A DNA stretch of 64,000 nucleotides, from the NCBI GenBank assembly GCA_036365455.1, contig JAWQUS010000004.1, forward strand, positions 7,695,501 through 7,759,500. The letters run 5' to 3'. This DNA is from Macrosoma leucophasiata. Its lineage: Eukaryota; Arthropoda; Insecta; Lepidoptera; Hedylidae. The translations under genes were made by a program, and so were the position numbers. Under the pieces are notes generated by a model. That model searched no databases. It was given only the letters and a program-made list of their open reading frames with translations, and was not told where the DNA came from. Shown one piece after another: positions 22,871 to 35,700 of this stretch. Numbering within the stretch: position 1 is the stretch's first letter; each line of letters starts with the position of its first letter.

Positions 22871-23760
22871 GAGCCCAGCATGCTATTTTTGCATTAACTC
22901 GAGCGCGTCTGATTAAGATATGTATTTATGATTAAGATATGATACCTTGAACCCCGTTGATTACCTCCACACGAAAACCTGCGAAAACGTTAGTATAATT
23001 AAAAATGAAATGCGGACCAATAATACATCCCTGTAGGATCCCTATGGAAAATCCCAGTGAAGTTCATGAAATCTTCTTACTGGTGTAGAGTTTTAATGTT
23101 GGAACTAGACGGCCACTAAATAAACAACATGTATCGGGAATAATGCACACTATCTAACACCTCGATTAGAAAATCGAGTGATAATCATAATACATGGACT
23201 GAAATTCCATGTTTATGTATTTAATATTTTTTACTTAAGAAATAAGTTGTCCTCAATTTGAACGAGCAGTATGCACACCCTATGCATACCTACCCTACCT
23301 ACCTACCCTAATGTAGCGTAACTTGCGCACTCTTATTTAACACTCGCTTAGTCTCATTTTTGTTTGTATTGACTGTTCACCAAACGGGTGACGATGATAA
23401 TTTTCTTAATTTTAATTAACTTTGGGACAAAATATTACCTTAATCGATTCGGTTATCGATTCTGAACTAACTAGTTTCGGGTTGTACATTCAATCCTGTT
23501 ACACGTTGTATATACCTACATACCTCTACACCACTACACCACTTTATCTACGGCTACGGATTGATTTGATTTATTTTATGTCCCAGAAATCTTTTTCATC
23601 AACCATTACAGATTTATAATTGTTTTTGCAAAATGACAACGTTAAGTATGAGCCCTTATCTATTGACCACTGCCACCTCAGTGTCAAACACGATTGCAGT
23701 TTACCTTGCATCAACATGCATGCTTTGTGTTTCATATTTAACTTAATATGTTTACGACAG

Positions 23761-23919
23761 CCTATTAAGTATTGCGACATGGCTGCAACTTGCATTCACG
23801 ACGGGCGTGCAGTTTGCGGCGACAGGTCCGACGGGAGCGCTCGCCGTAGCTTCATCGACCAGTGCGATATGTATGAGTATAACTGCGACTATAACACACG
23901 TATGTTCGATCTTAAATAA
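23761..23919 (+). CDS. Candidate terminal exon of a small Kazal-like secreted peptide
   Basis: After a T-rich tract and CAG (23758-23760), an open frame of 52 residues ends in TAA at 23917-23919, overlapping an AATAAA-rich tract. Five Cys lie at residues 5, 11, 19, 35 and 42 (spacings 5, 7, 15, 6). The core AVCGDRSDG, then SFIDQC, then YNC fits the VCG...F.N.C......NC pattern of Kazal-like domains in small insect secreted peptides. Such proteins usually have a signal-peptide exon upstream; I found none, and the nearby ATG at 23394 lies in repeat-like DNA. It could be a pseudogene or a lone exon. A Rep-A copy is inserted in what would be its 3' UTR. Confidence 0.42.
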   Translation, partial: PIKYCDMAATCIHDGRAVCGDRSDGSARRSFIDQCDMYEYNCDYNTRMFDLK

Positions 23920-23968
23920 ATAAAAATGAATAACCCAAATATTTTTACATACATTTCCGTGATTCTTT
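23909..23968 (+). repeat. 60 bp direct duplication, left copy
   Basis: Matches 26598-26657 with a few differences; together they bracket the Rep-A plus LINE insertion. This copy contains the TAA stop of the Kazal-like frame. Confidence 0.85.
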
Positions 23969-24204
23969 TTTTTTTTCATGTAATGGAAGTGGTATAGAAG
24001 CATGCAGTTCACATTGATGTTAAGTGATGACTGCAGCCTATAGACCACACAATGACCAGAGGTCAAAATGCAGATGCGTTACCACTCCTGAGGCCTAAGG
24101 TATTATGCCTCTGTGCCGGAAATTACAGGGCCGTACATTACCACCTGACCGGAAAACGATAGTGCTGAACACTACCATTTAGCGGCAAGTATATTTAGGT
24201 AATG
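23969..24204 (-). repeat. Rep-A, 3' part, split by a LINE insertion
   Basis: The 5' part of the same copy continues at 26546-26597. The poly-T at its left edge is the A tail of the - strand element. Confidence 0.9.
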
Positions 24205-26539
24205 CTCTGTTTAATCGCCATGCTCCTATTAAAGCGGTTAAGGGGGTTAAGCGTCCTCCGGCACCCTGGATTACCAGGCTTGTTCGCATGGCAATGGCTC
24301 GTCGAGATAGAGCTTTTCGCAAATTTTAAAGGAACCGTAGCGACAACCATTGGGATCTATACAAATTTTCAAGAAATCGGTGTAACAAAATGATAAGAGA
24401 TTCAAACGCCGCTATATCCGTGACAACATTCAAAATTCTTCACCGGCTAACATGTGGAAATTTTTAGGTTCGCTTGGCTTCGGCAAGTTTAAATCAGAGT
24501 TCAAATCCTCATCTCTATCCTTGAACGATCTTAACAATCATTTCTCTCAAATGTCATCCGTTAATAATATACCGTAACCACCCAAAATATATCTAACCAA
24601 TTTTCCACGCCGTGTTCTCCAATTTCGTTTAATTTTTCCTCTGTTACTACTGACGACGTGTTAAAATATGCACTATCCATCAAATCCAATGCCACCGGTT
24701 GCGATGGATTAAGCAAAAAGATGATACTTTTGATCTTTGACATAATTTTACCATTTATAATCCATATATGTAACTTTTCTTTGCTAACCGGTACGTTCCC
24801 TTTGATCTGGCGTAAAGCGCATATAATCCCTCTGCCTAAGGTTTCAAACCCAAGTATAGCTACCCATTACAGGCCAATATGTATAATATTTTCCCTTTTT
24901 TATCAAAGGTGTTGGACCTTTTTTATCAAAAACGATCAAATCTCAGAATTCCAGTCTGGCTTCAGAAAGGGTCATAGTACCTACTGCTTTACTCAAAATT
25001 ACGGAAGACGTGCGGATTGGCATGGAGAGTTCCAAGCTGACAGTGTTAGTTTTACTTGACTTTTCTAATGCCTTTAATGCTGTCAGTCACAATATTCTCA
25101 GTGCCATCCTTTCGCGTGCTGGCATTTCTTCGGTAGAACAGAGTTGGTTCTCATGTTATCTTCGAGGTCATCAGCAGGCTGTCAAAGCTGGTAATGAATT
25201 CTCGGACTGGTGCGACTTATCCTCTGGCGTACCTCAAGGCGGTATACTCTCTCCACTTATCATTTGTACGCCGATGACTTACAGCTCTATATTCAAACGA
25301 ACTTGGACAGCATTAATAATGCCATAGGATCTTTAAATAATGACCTTCAGTCGATCTTTGTGTGGTCCCAACGTTTTGGCGCTACTGTCAACGCATTAAA
25401 ATCGCAAGCCATTATTCTCGGCAGTGCGTATTTTATTAAAAGTTTAAATTTTGACCGCTTAACGCCAATTCTATACAATAACTGTATTATTCCGGTTTCT
25501 TCGGATGTTAAAGATTTGGGTTTGACTATCGACAGTACTTTAAGTTGGAAAAAACATATTATTGAAATCAACAAACGCCTTATTTTAATTTTACGTTGTC
25601 TCTATTGCTTCAAAACCTTTTTACCAATTAGGACAAAAACTCTTTTAGTACAGTCACTTGTGTTGCCCATTATTGACTATGCAGATGTTTGTTGCTCTAA
25701 CATGACACAAGATCTCCTTAACAAAATGGATCGGATGCTTAACAATTGCACTAGATACATCTCCGGGCTTCGCAAATATGACCACATTTCCAACTACCGT
25801 TCTCAGCTTAAATGGCTACCTATCCGCGAAAGGAGGTCCCTTCGGATACTCTGCATGTTTTTCACTATCATCAACGATCCTTGTGCTCCTAATTACCTAA
25901 AATGTAATTTCCATAAACTCGGCGATTTACACAATCTTAATCTTCGTTCTTCCGATAGTCTTAAATTCAAAATTCCTTCCCACCGTACTGGTTTCTATTC
26001 CAATTCTTTTGCTGTAACAGCAATCAAACTGTGGAACGCGCTTCCCCTAGACATCAAGAAGGCTCCGAGAAAATTTGCATTTAATGCTCTTAAATGCAAA
26101 TTTTCAAAAAAAATATTTCTAATCTTCAAATAAATGAGTAACAACCATCGTCATCATTGTATATCATATATATATTTTTTTTTTTTCCAATAAATATTTA
26201 TTTATAATATAGTTTATACTTTTATACATATATATTATATGTAGTTACATATATTTAATTCTATTTATTTATATATATATAGTAATATATATTATATATT
26301 ATATATATATATATACATATATATTTTTTTACTTATGTTGTATGTATTTAGACATAGATATTTATTTTTAGAATTTAAGCATTTTTAAGAAAAAATTTTC
26401 TATATTATTCTTAAATTCATTTTCAATACTTCCACTGCACTTTTTGACAGTTTTATTTGGCCCTAAGGTTGATACCATTTGGTATTAAGTCCGCCTTCTG
26501 TACATCATCCGTGTGCAAAAAGAATAAATAAATAAATAA
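24205..26539 (+). pseudogene. 5'-truncated, inactivated CR1-like LINE
   Basis: Begins within the linker before the reverse transcriptase (LFNRHAPIKAV, matching residues near 240-330 of the intact LINE ORF2 at 51303) and runs to a 3' end of agaataaataaataaataag. Reverse-transcriptase pieces lie in shifting frames: LVLLDFSNAFNAVSHN, VPQGGILSPL, then after a deletion of about 55 bp YADD and the C-terminal domain (25210-26133). Frameshifts and that deletion make it dead. It is inserted in Rep-A with a 6 bp duplication GTAATG (24199-24204, 26540-26545). It differs enough from the intact LINE to be another subfamily. Confidence 0.9.
26155..26345. repeat. AT-rich microsatellite in the LINE 3' UTR
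   Basis: (TA)n-like stretches. The intact LINE has a similar tract at 54350-54445, which suggests an inherited 3' UTR feature. Confidence 0.7.
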
Positions 26540-26545
26540 GTAATG

Positions 26546-26597
26546 CGGTGGTGCCTACGCCCGCGAGCTCCATCACTGGAGCTCTACCACCAGTAAA
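26546..26597 (-). repeat. Rep-A, 5' part of the split copy
   Basis: Runs from gcggtggtgcctacgcccgc to ccaccagtaaaa; resumes where 24204 stops. Confidence 0.9.
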
Positions 26598-26657
26598 ATC
26601 TTAAATAATAAAAAATTAATAACCCAAATATTTTTTCATACATTTCCGTGATTCTTT
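26598..26657 (+). repeat. 60 bp direct duplication, right copy
   Basis: Second copy of the flank (atcttaaataat... to gattcttt). Confidence 0.85.
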
Positions 26658-28544
26658 ATATGCGCTTGCGCATATGTAATTCTTCTGGAACAAAATTTAC
26701 TACTAGTGCAGTCAGTGAACCAAACAATGGCGGTTAAACCATTCCAATGGGCCGGTAGTAAGTGCAATAACGCAAAATGCAGCGTCCTGCGATAAAACTA
26801 CCGCCACTGCTATAGTCAATCAGCATGGCAAGTTTGGCGATTATGGCAAATCCCCCATTCGTGGAGGCTTTGGTCTAGCAGTGGATATCCTTCGGCTGAA
26901 ATTATGTTTATATAATGGTCTATAGGCATTGGTTTGGTTCAGCCAATAAAACGATATTGTTTATAGATTTTGAAGATAATATTTGACCTTCATAATTGGC
27001 AACAACAAATTTTACCAAGTTATGTAGGTTAGGCCTTATGAAATGTTTACATAATAATGGCAGACTTACATAATTCATGTTCATTGACATTTAATTAAAG
27101 CCAGCAGTATACCCCACTGAACGTATAGTACTGGGAAATCCCGGTAACGAAATTCCAGCGAATTCCCGGTACTTATATCAGATAAAAGAATCGGGGATTA
27201 ACAATCCAGTCCTGGTTATTCCGGTACTTTCGGTATTCGAAAAAGTGTTAGACACACATTACGTGTAGGTATATAATACGTTTATAAATTGTGTTGCTTT
27301 TTCTTTGTTTATTGTAAGCTACGTTCTATGTCGGTTTTATGTGTATCTATTGCTGTGTGTCAAATAAACGTTACTTTCTTCCTTTTCTTTCTTTCTAAGT
27401 ACATCACGTTGTGACTTATAGCCATTTTGAGAATACATGGAATCGTTACATGTGTATAATCTTTTCAAATATTTACAGGATTTTTACAAAATAGCATTAC
27501 AACTGTATAAGTTTGATACAACGATACAAGTGACTACATGTTCTGTTTTCATAAGTTTAATGTTATAAGAGTGTAATGAATTAACTTAATTGCCTGATGA
27601 GGAATTAGTTTTTAGTCCCCCAACTGACATATCTTTTAATTTTAAGGGTCTGTTTGTACCCTAAAAGGAAAAAAAACTGAACTTTCATAGGATTCCTAGT
27701 GCGTCTGCCCGTAACAGTTAATTTGCTTCGAAAATATTATTGTCTTGTTACAGAATTATTCAAAAAATAAGTTAGAAGTATCAGAAATATATAACTAGAT
27801 GTTTCAGTACCTCATTCATTCGTTCGCTGTTTAAAATATGATACGTTAAACATCGTGTAAGTACTTTCAAGGCGAATGATTAAAAAGTGAAAATAGAACT
27901 GGAAATAAGTGGATAATACTAGATATTATATTCATTTCGAAATAAACACTACAAAGATTGTTATCTGTTTGTTATCTTTCAGAGTTCACTGTAACACTGT
28001 CCACGTGTGATGTTAGTCGTCAAGAGGATGTTGTGTGTTAATGAACCATATACTTAACGATTGAATAAATAATTTAAATAATTGTTTGTTTTATTCTGCC
28101 TGTGCCCGAGAAGTCGTCCTTGTAGAAAAATGTTTGCTCCTCTGCAACATTATTCAATGCTCTGCTGATGGTCGTAGCAAAATATTTTTCCCCTCTAAGC
28201 AATAGTCTCTCATTATCGCGGGGTCCTCATAGTACAGCAGAGGATGGTTCTACTTACTACCCGGACTACTATCCCTGAGCTTATCGCGTCCCATCAAATA
28301 ATGAATCAAATAAACTAATTGTTAGTCTTATCGTACCAACTCACCTTTGACGATTTATGCGTTAGATATATACCCATTTAATCCTGTATAAAACACTGTG
28401 GCAACAATATTCTGCCTTAAGATTTATTTCTTCATTATTTTACACGTTGTAATTTTTAAGTTGAAGAAGTGTTAGTGTTAGTGGTTGTATAGTATGTATA
28501 GCTCCAAAGTAGAAGGTTATTCAGTATCCAAATTATTCCAAACT
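26658..28544. other. Intergenic, no gene seen
   Basis: No coding frame of note; 28081-28300 is somewhat less AT-rich and may be an old repeat that I cannot name. Confidence 0.45.
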
Positions 28545-28815
28545 AGCTGACCTGGCAAACTTCGTATGAAATATCAGCCTCAGAATGAAATAAGGTGTCA
28601 AAGGTTGATAGATACGGACTATTTGCATGGAAAAATTAAATTGTGGTTTTTACTATTTCTCTTCAATTTTTTCATTAGGTACTTCTTACCTTTTAAACCC
28701 TGGACTTCCAAAAATCATTCAAAACCAAAATTAGCCAAATCAGTATAGCCGTTCTCGAGTTTTAGCGAGACTAACGAACAGAAATTGATTTTTATATACT
28801 CGTAGTATAAAGATT
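28545..28815 (+). repeat. RTE-type LINE 3' end / SINE
   Basis: Starts ctagctgacctggcaaactt and ends near gttttagcgagactaacgaa. An inverted copy lies at 55215-55458. Confidence 0.7.
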
Positions 28816-29473
28816 ATCGTTAAAGCGATGTTTGACTGATCATCTGTGCGCGTGAACTTAAAATATCTGTTGTTACTCTATTTTTAGGTAAAGAATTGTG
28901 TTTGGTTTCCCCGCAGATGACCAAGTTCACATAACTGCGTTCCATTTAAATTTATTTTTAAAGAAAACACAGTGTTGCCATGTCATATGAAAATAAATAA
29001 TGTTATTAATTAAGTTAAAGTTCCGTAACTCTGATTCTATTGAGAATTTTTGGCTATGGAATTTTGCCAAAATTTTACAAAATAGAATTTTATAAATCTG
29101 TCAATTTATTTTTTATCGTAGGAGTCAGTTAAAAACATAAATATAAACCATATTACACATGGTCACTTGGACTTTAACTTACTGCTTTTTTTTCATTTAC
29201 AAAGTGTATTTTTTACATCTACAAGCGAAGACCTAAGCCCGTGTAATATTGTTTTAAATTACAAACTTTGAAATAACAAAGGAAAATCTGCAAATTTACT
29301 TAAAAAAATATATTTCAAACACGTAAATTAACAAAATAACGGAACGGAACACATTCGCCACATTTACACTACATTACCTAAATTCGAACACTAAATAACA
29401 AATTTAGCACTCAAGTATTCACATTGGATTGGAACTTTAATTAAAAGTTATTTACACAACCGTACGTATACGT

Positions 29474-29786
29474 TTAATTGACTAGCATAGGTTTATCAGC
29501 ATCATTGCTGATGCTTCTTTTCTTTCTAAATGCGTTAATAAGGAAGTCATCAGCGAATATTTTTTGACTGCCCTTATAAAACGCTTCTATCTCAACTAAA
29601 GATTTGCTTTCGGTTTCTGGTAGGAAAAAATATAAATACAACGATCCGACAAATCCTAGCGTGGAATAGAAAGCAAATGTTCCGCTGAGATGTAGGTGTA
29701 ATTCGAGATTGTAATTCGTCTTTGTTGCTGAGAATATGATAATGTAGCCGCACGCTGCTGCTAGGCCGGTGGCCATTCCTCGACTC
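29474..29786 (-). CDS. Gene 2 exon 7 (residues 421-524, stop)
   Basis: SRGMATG, TM11, TM12, FLPETESKSL, and a polar tail (FRKKRSISNDADKPMLVN) 7 residues longer than in gene 1. The TAA stop is at 29474-29476. Confidence 0.95.
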
Positions 29787-32700
29787 CTGAAAAAATATGC
29801 AGCAATGAATAAGCAACAAGTTAACATTTAGAAAAAATGTAATGGGTTTTTACAAGTGGTAGAGTTCCAGTTCCAGCTCGAGAGTGTATGTAGATTATGT
29901 AATGCGGTGGTGCCGCATTACATAATCTACATACACGGTGATGCCCGGGTCGGGAGCTATCACAGATAAAGATGTATTGTCCGGTATCTTAGGTGGTCTT
30001 TGGCATTTTCCCATTTCTGGAAGAATCCCAGTGCCATCTTCGGCGTTTGGTAATGTACCCAGAGATTTCAGTAGGCTCGGAGACAAAACGTTACCGGCGA
30101 ATTGTTATAATTAAAAAAAATATATATAATCGTAAGTGGGACAATGCATCTGCATTATGGTTTTTGCCATTTAATATATATAGTGTGCTAAAGGCTATTT
30201 ATGTAAAATATTGATTTCTCATCAATGTGAACTATGTGCTTGTTTACTTCTTTTATGCCATAAAAACGACTTCAGGCTATATTTTGCCAGTATTTTAAAT
30301 AGCAGCAGCATTTTTTAAATTCTACTTACGGAAACAATCTGCACAAAGTTGCAGGTAAAAGTTTGTTTAAAATACATAAATATATTATATCCCTTTTTTT
30401 TCTTCTTGACTCACCGGAACGGAAATACTTCAGACAGCAGCACCCACGGTATGCCCAAACTGTTGAAACACACTAATGCCATGAAGAGAATGACTGGCAG
30501 GATGTCTTTGTTCTCGGGAAATGTGTGAGCTTCATACGAGAAGATGTGTGGTGATAGGCCAGTTTTTGCATAAATGCTTATTCCAAGACTGCAACAGGTA
30601 GCTCCGAGTAACGCACCGATCACAAGTTTGCGTTTGCCAATTGTTTTTACTATAGCCGTTGACACAAGGTTCATTATTATGAAAACGGCTCCAACTAAAA
30701 CCTGGAACGATGAAAGGAATGAAGTTATAAGATTATTAATAATTTGAATCATTTCATTTAAGACTATCATTGTCATCATATTCACCGAAGGACATTAAAG
30801 ATAGATCACTGTCCCATAACATGGCATTAAGATCCCGTTTAGTATATAAAAACGTAATCTTAATCGTCTCAACGACTGAGAAATACGGGGCTCTAATAAC
30901 TGGTTAAGCGAATATAATATTTGTCGTGCCTTTGTAAAGAAAATAGCAATTATACTTTACTTCGTGTAGGAGGAAGTTATGCAAACGGCGTTTTACAATA
31001 TTTTATTTAATAAAAAACGCCCTTAATCATAAACATACATACGATACATAGAGATACGTTTTAGCTATAGAATGCTTGGTTTTTGTCAGTTGCATTGTCA
31101 AATGTGCAGGAAAAGACAAAGGAGAGATTAGTAACACTATAGCTAAAATAAGTTTATAAATAAGGGGGTTAATTTATACATTTATGGCAAGATAGGGTAA
31201 AGTGTGTATGAAAACGGTTTAGTTTCAAAATAATATTTCATAGTCTTCGAATTGCATAGTTCCAAATACTACATTGGGTATGATGTAGTCGACGTAATGC
31301 AAAATTTTTAATCTTTTTATTATTTAGATGTATCAGCTTGGATCACACGAGGGGTAGCGTATTTCATTCTCCATTTATTAAAAAATATCTCACGTAATAC
31401 TCACCACTAATGGTTTGGAATCGTATTTCATTCCCAGCGCTTTACACAGATTCACCATATTCGGTCGCACAGGTATCAGTCCGCTCAGTGTGTGGAAAAA
31501 GAAATAAGCCAACACCAACACGAAAGGCCTCATTGTTTCTTTCACAAAGAACACATACTTAAATTTCAAATATATCTTGTAAAATATGTTCGCTTCTTCA
31601 TGTTTACATGGCCCCATATCGTAATCTTCTTTGGCGCAAATAACACACTGTGATACGATGCTATTATAATGCAAGAGCTCGTCGAATTCTTCTTTGACAT
31701 CTTCTGGGTGTGCCCATCCTCGAAGACGACAGAGGGAACGTAAAGCTTCTTTTTGGCGACCCTTGGATATCAGCCATACTGGCGTTTCGGGAACCTGAAA
31801 TCAACATTTTTGCAACTTTAGATATAGATAGATATATAGGTAGAGCTCCAGTGATGGAGCTCGCGGGCGTAGGCACCACCGCATTACCTAATATACTTGC
31901 CGCTAAATGGTAGTGTTCAGCACTATCGTGTTCCGGTCAGGTGGTAATGTACGGTCCTGCTATTTTCGGCACAGAGGCATAACACCTTAGGCCTCAGGAG
32001 TGGTAACGCATCTGCATTTTGACCTTGGTCTTTGTGTGGATGTCTATAGGTTGCAGTCATCACATATGATCAACGTGAACTGCATGCTTGTTTGCCACTT
32101 CCATTACATAAAAAAATACATCTGGTGATGTAGCACGACCGGATAAGGTCATTACTTGTACTTAATTCCAAAAAAATAAGGTAATAAGACCTTTATAAAA
32201 TCAAAGTTCAGTCTGTTGGTACCTTACCTATTTAGGTATAATAGCAATAAGGAACCCGGAAATCGACTTAATTTTGAAAATCGAGAACGTCAATATAATA
32301 TTTATGAGAACAGTTACCGCGTACAAAAATTAAAACAAAACAAGTTAAATAAATTAATTGTTTGCATTATTGATAATCAAACTCCAAAAAGATGAATTAT
32401 TAGCCTAGCCTAGCTTAGATAGCTTTTTAGCTATTTCTTTAATGGCTTGATCATTGATCCTCAATGAAAATTTCAATTTATGCCATTGCTATGAATAGTT
32501 GTATTGAAATTTTTATTATTTCATGTATTTTATCATCGATACCATCTATTATCTTTATTTTACAGTTGCATCATCATTCACTTTTGTTTCACATAAACTG
32601 ATATAGCTGATCTACGCCTAAACTGCTCGCATTTATTCCAGTAGGACTTTTTTCTGTCGTAATTAATTATTATTTATTTGTTCTAAAGAACATTCGAGTA

Positions 32701-35700
32701 AAAGAGGTGTTAAGTAGGTACTACTACGTAGCGAATGTACTTTATGTACGTAACTAGCAATTTTTTTCATAACGTGTAATTGATAATAGCCTTCAAAATC
32801 AAAGTCCAGCCTGATGTTAAGATATTTAAAATAGCAAAAGAAGCCGGAATTTACCTCTATTTTGAAAATCGAAAATTAATAAACTACCTATTCATTCTTT
32901 TTTTATTTAAGCAAAAATACGAATTATTTAAATATTAATTATTTTAACTGATTTGCCCAAATAATATTTAAATTATAATTTTAAGTTACTAGTCTTTTAA
33001 AAGTTCAAATGTTCGAATCCATAGTGCCACTTTCGAAATATTTCCTAATAGTGTCACATTTCTTCTCCATTATACTATTTTATTCGTAGATCCATACATA
33101 GTGAAAGGTGAATTACTAATTACTCTTGAACCTCAATGAAAATTTTCATGCATGCCGTTGCTTATGCACAATTGAATTGAAATTGTAAAACGTCATTGTC
33201 ATGTTTTTTCTAGCTAGTTATGGTAGCATCTTTATTGCCTTTAGTTTATCATGTAATTGTAGTTTAAGTGGTAAAGTGGAAGACGTATAACATATTTTGA
33301 TTGAATGTGTTCGGGGTGAGGCTCATCGCCGGGCTTCGCTAGAAATAGGACATTGCAACAGTGTCCTGGCAGATCCTACTACGGATGACGGCAGAATACC
33401 TACTGTTGCAACTATATTAATTGTCAATGAGCTAACGTAGTTTACTTACAAGTCTTACAATTTTTTTAATGAAGAAATTTTCATGCGACCGTATAGATCG
33501 TCATGGTTATTGACCAAGCTCTTTTAAACAAAGAATAAAAAAAACAACATTTTTTTTTAAATGAGATTGGATTTACCTCTTTTTATATCGTTGTAAATTA
33601 AGTGAAATGTCATCCTGTCTTTGAAAGAATCTTTGAAATTTAAATAAAATATAAAGTACCTAAGTATGTAAAGGAATTCACTTCAAAATTTTCTGATGTA
33701 GGTACCTATCTAAAACAGCCTCCAAATTTCAAAGTCCATCAATGTGGGATCCTACTTATTTACAACAGCAATAAGGAACCCGGACATGGTTTCATTTTCA
33801 AAATCAAGAACAACATTAGAATACAAGAAAACAAACACAGCCGTGTTCTCTAATGTATGTAAAAATGATATCATTTAATTAACAAGTCAAATTAATCTTA
33901 CTATTATTATTTTGAGTGCCTAAATACTTACAACTATATACTTAATACTATAACTTTTGATAACAAATTGTGTAATATTTTTACCAAAGAAAATATCTGT
34001 AAACAACCTTCCGGATAATAACGCATACTATGTCAAGCATAGGACGGTGAATTGTATAATTAGGAACAGTATTTAATTATGGCCTAACCTACCAAGGCCA
34101 CAGAAACCTACGAGGTCGGCGATGTGGCAATATCACTGTGATGTTATTATCTAATCAAAAACATAAACGCGGAAAGGGGAACCAAGTTCGTACATACTTG
34201 AGATACAACAATTATTAGGGCGAACAGAAAAAACTAACCTCGTATAAAGGTACAATAGATACCTATACGTATTAACTAAAAAAATATTATGCTTTGTTAA
34301 GACAAAAGAGTAATTAGCAACACTTTAGCTAAACTACGTTTACGAATATGCGGGTTAGAGATATTCAAATACTAAAGTCGGTTAGCAGTTTCCAAAATCG
34401 TAACATTCTTAAAAAACGAAAAAGAAAGTCAATTTTGGGCATTATACATTTATTGTTAAATAGGTACCTAATAATGTTTCTAATTTTAATGAAATAAAAC
34501 AAGGTTGGATGATGTGATTACAAAATCTACTGTGATAGATACCTACTACTTATTATGTGATACGATATTTTCAAAATAATCAAGGATTATTTATTTTTAT
34601 TTATTACGAAGTCTATCGATTATTACAATTAGAGGGTGGATACAATATAAGAAACGGAAGAATCATTTATAAGTGCTAATTAATGAGGTTCTACATGCTT
34701 CTTTTAGGTTATGAATATTCAATATCAGTTATGTTTGAACTATAGTTTTAAATAAATTCGTATTTATTTATATCCTGGACTTGGATGGTGCACCGCATAT
34801 ATTAAATAATCACACCAAACCTGATAAAAGAAAATAGATAGATAATGTCAAAATATAATCAATTCTCGGTTTTATTTTAACTCAGCAGCGGTTACATCAA
34901 CGCCCTCAGAATTAAATCATAATTATTATATTGTAATGCCTACCTCTGTTTGTAGAGAAATATTAAAATGAAGATAAAATTATGTTCACAATATATTTTC
35001 TTGAAAAACTCTATCGATTAAAATTAACGCAGCAAAATCCGTCGCGTAGTTCTAAGATCTACTTTTTTTTATGAGCTTGGTCAAAAGCCATGACTTTTTC
35101 AACTCACCTACGTTTGCACGAATTACATTCCTCACTAAAGCTAATAATCTACGTTAACTAATTGACAATAATAATTGGTATAATCGCAACAGTATTCTGA
35201 CGCCATCCGTAGTAGCGGTCTGCCAGGACACTATTTCTAGTGAAGCCCGGCGATGAGCCTCACCCCGAACACATTGAAACAAAATATGGTAGGTATTGGT
35301 ACGTCTTCCTACTTTTTTTTAGTATGGTCAGTTTATATTGAGTGGCTGTTTATCAGCTTGAAAGAATAGCAGTAGTTTATTTACTTCAAAACTATCAATT
35401 TTTCAGGTTTTCTCTCTCATCTCGGACATAATAATATGCAACATTCGCAATGCAGGGCTTGTACTGGCTTGGAGTAGTTACTGCTAAGCTACCTGGATAA
35501 TGCCGAAGATCTAAACGTAATGATTATAGTACAGTATAATATGAAAAGTTTACTTACAAAAAACACCAGCACCATCGTCGCGAGGGGTACAACAGTCGAC
35601 ACAAGTGCTGCTTGTCTCCAGGGCAGAACTGTGCCCAATAGGTAGGCGACGAACATGCCCACTGATGTGAAACTGCTGGTCAAGGTTGTTAGCGTACCCC

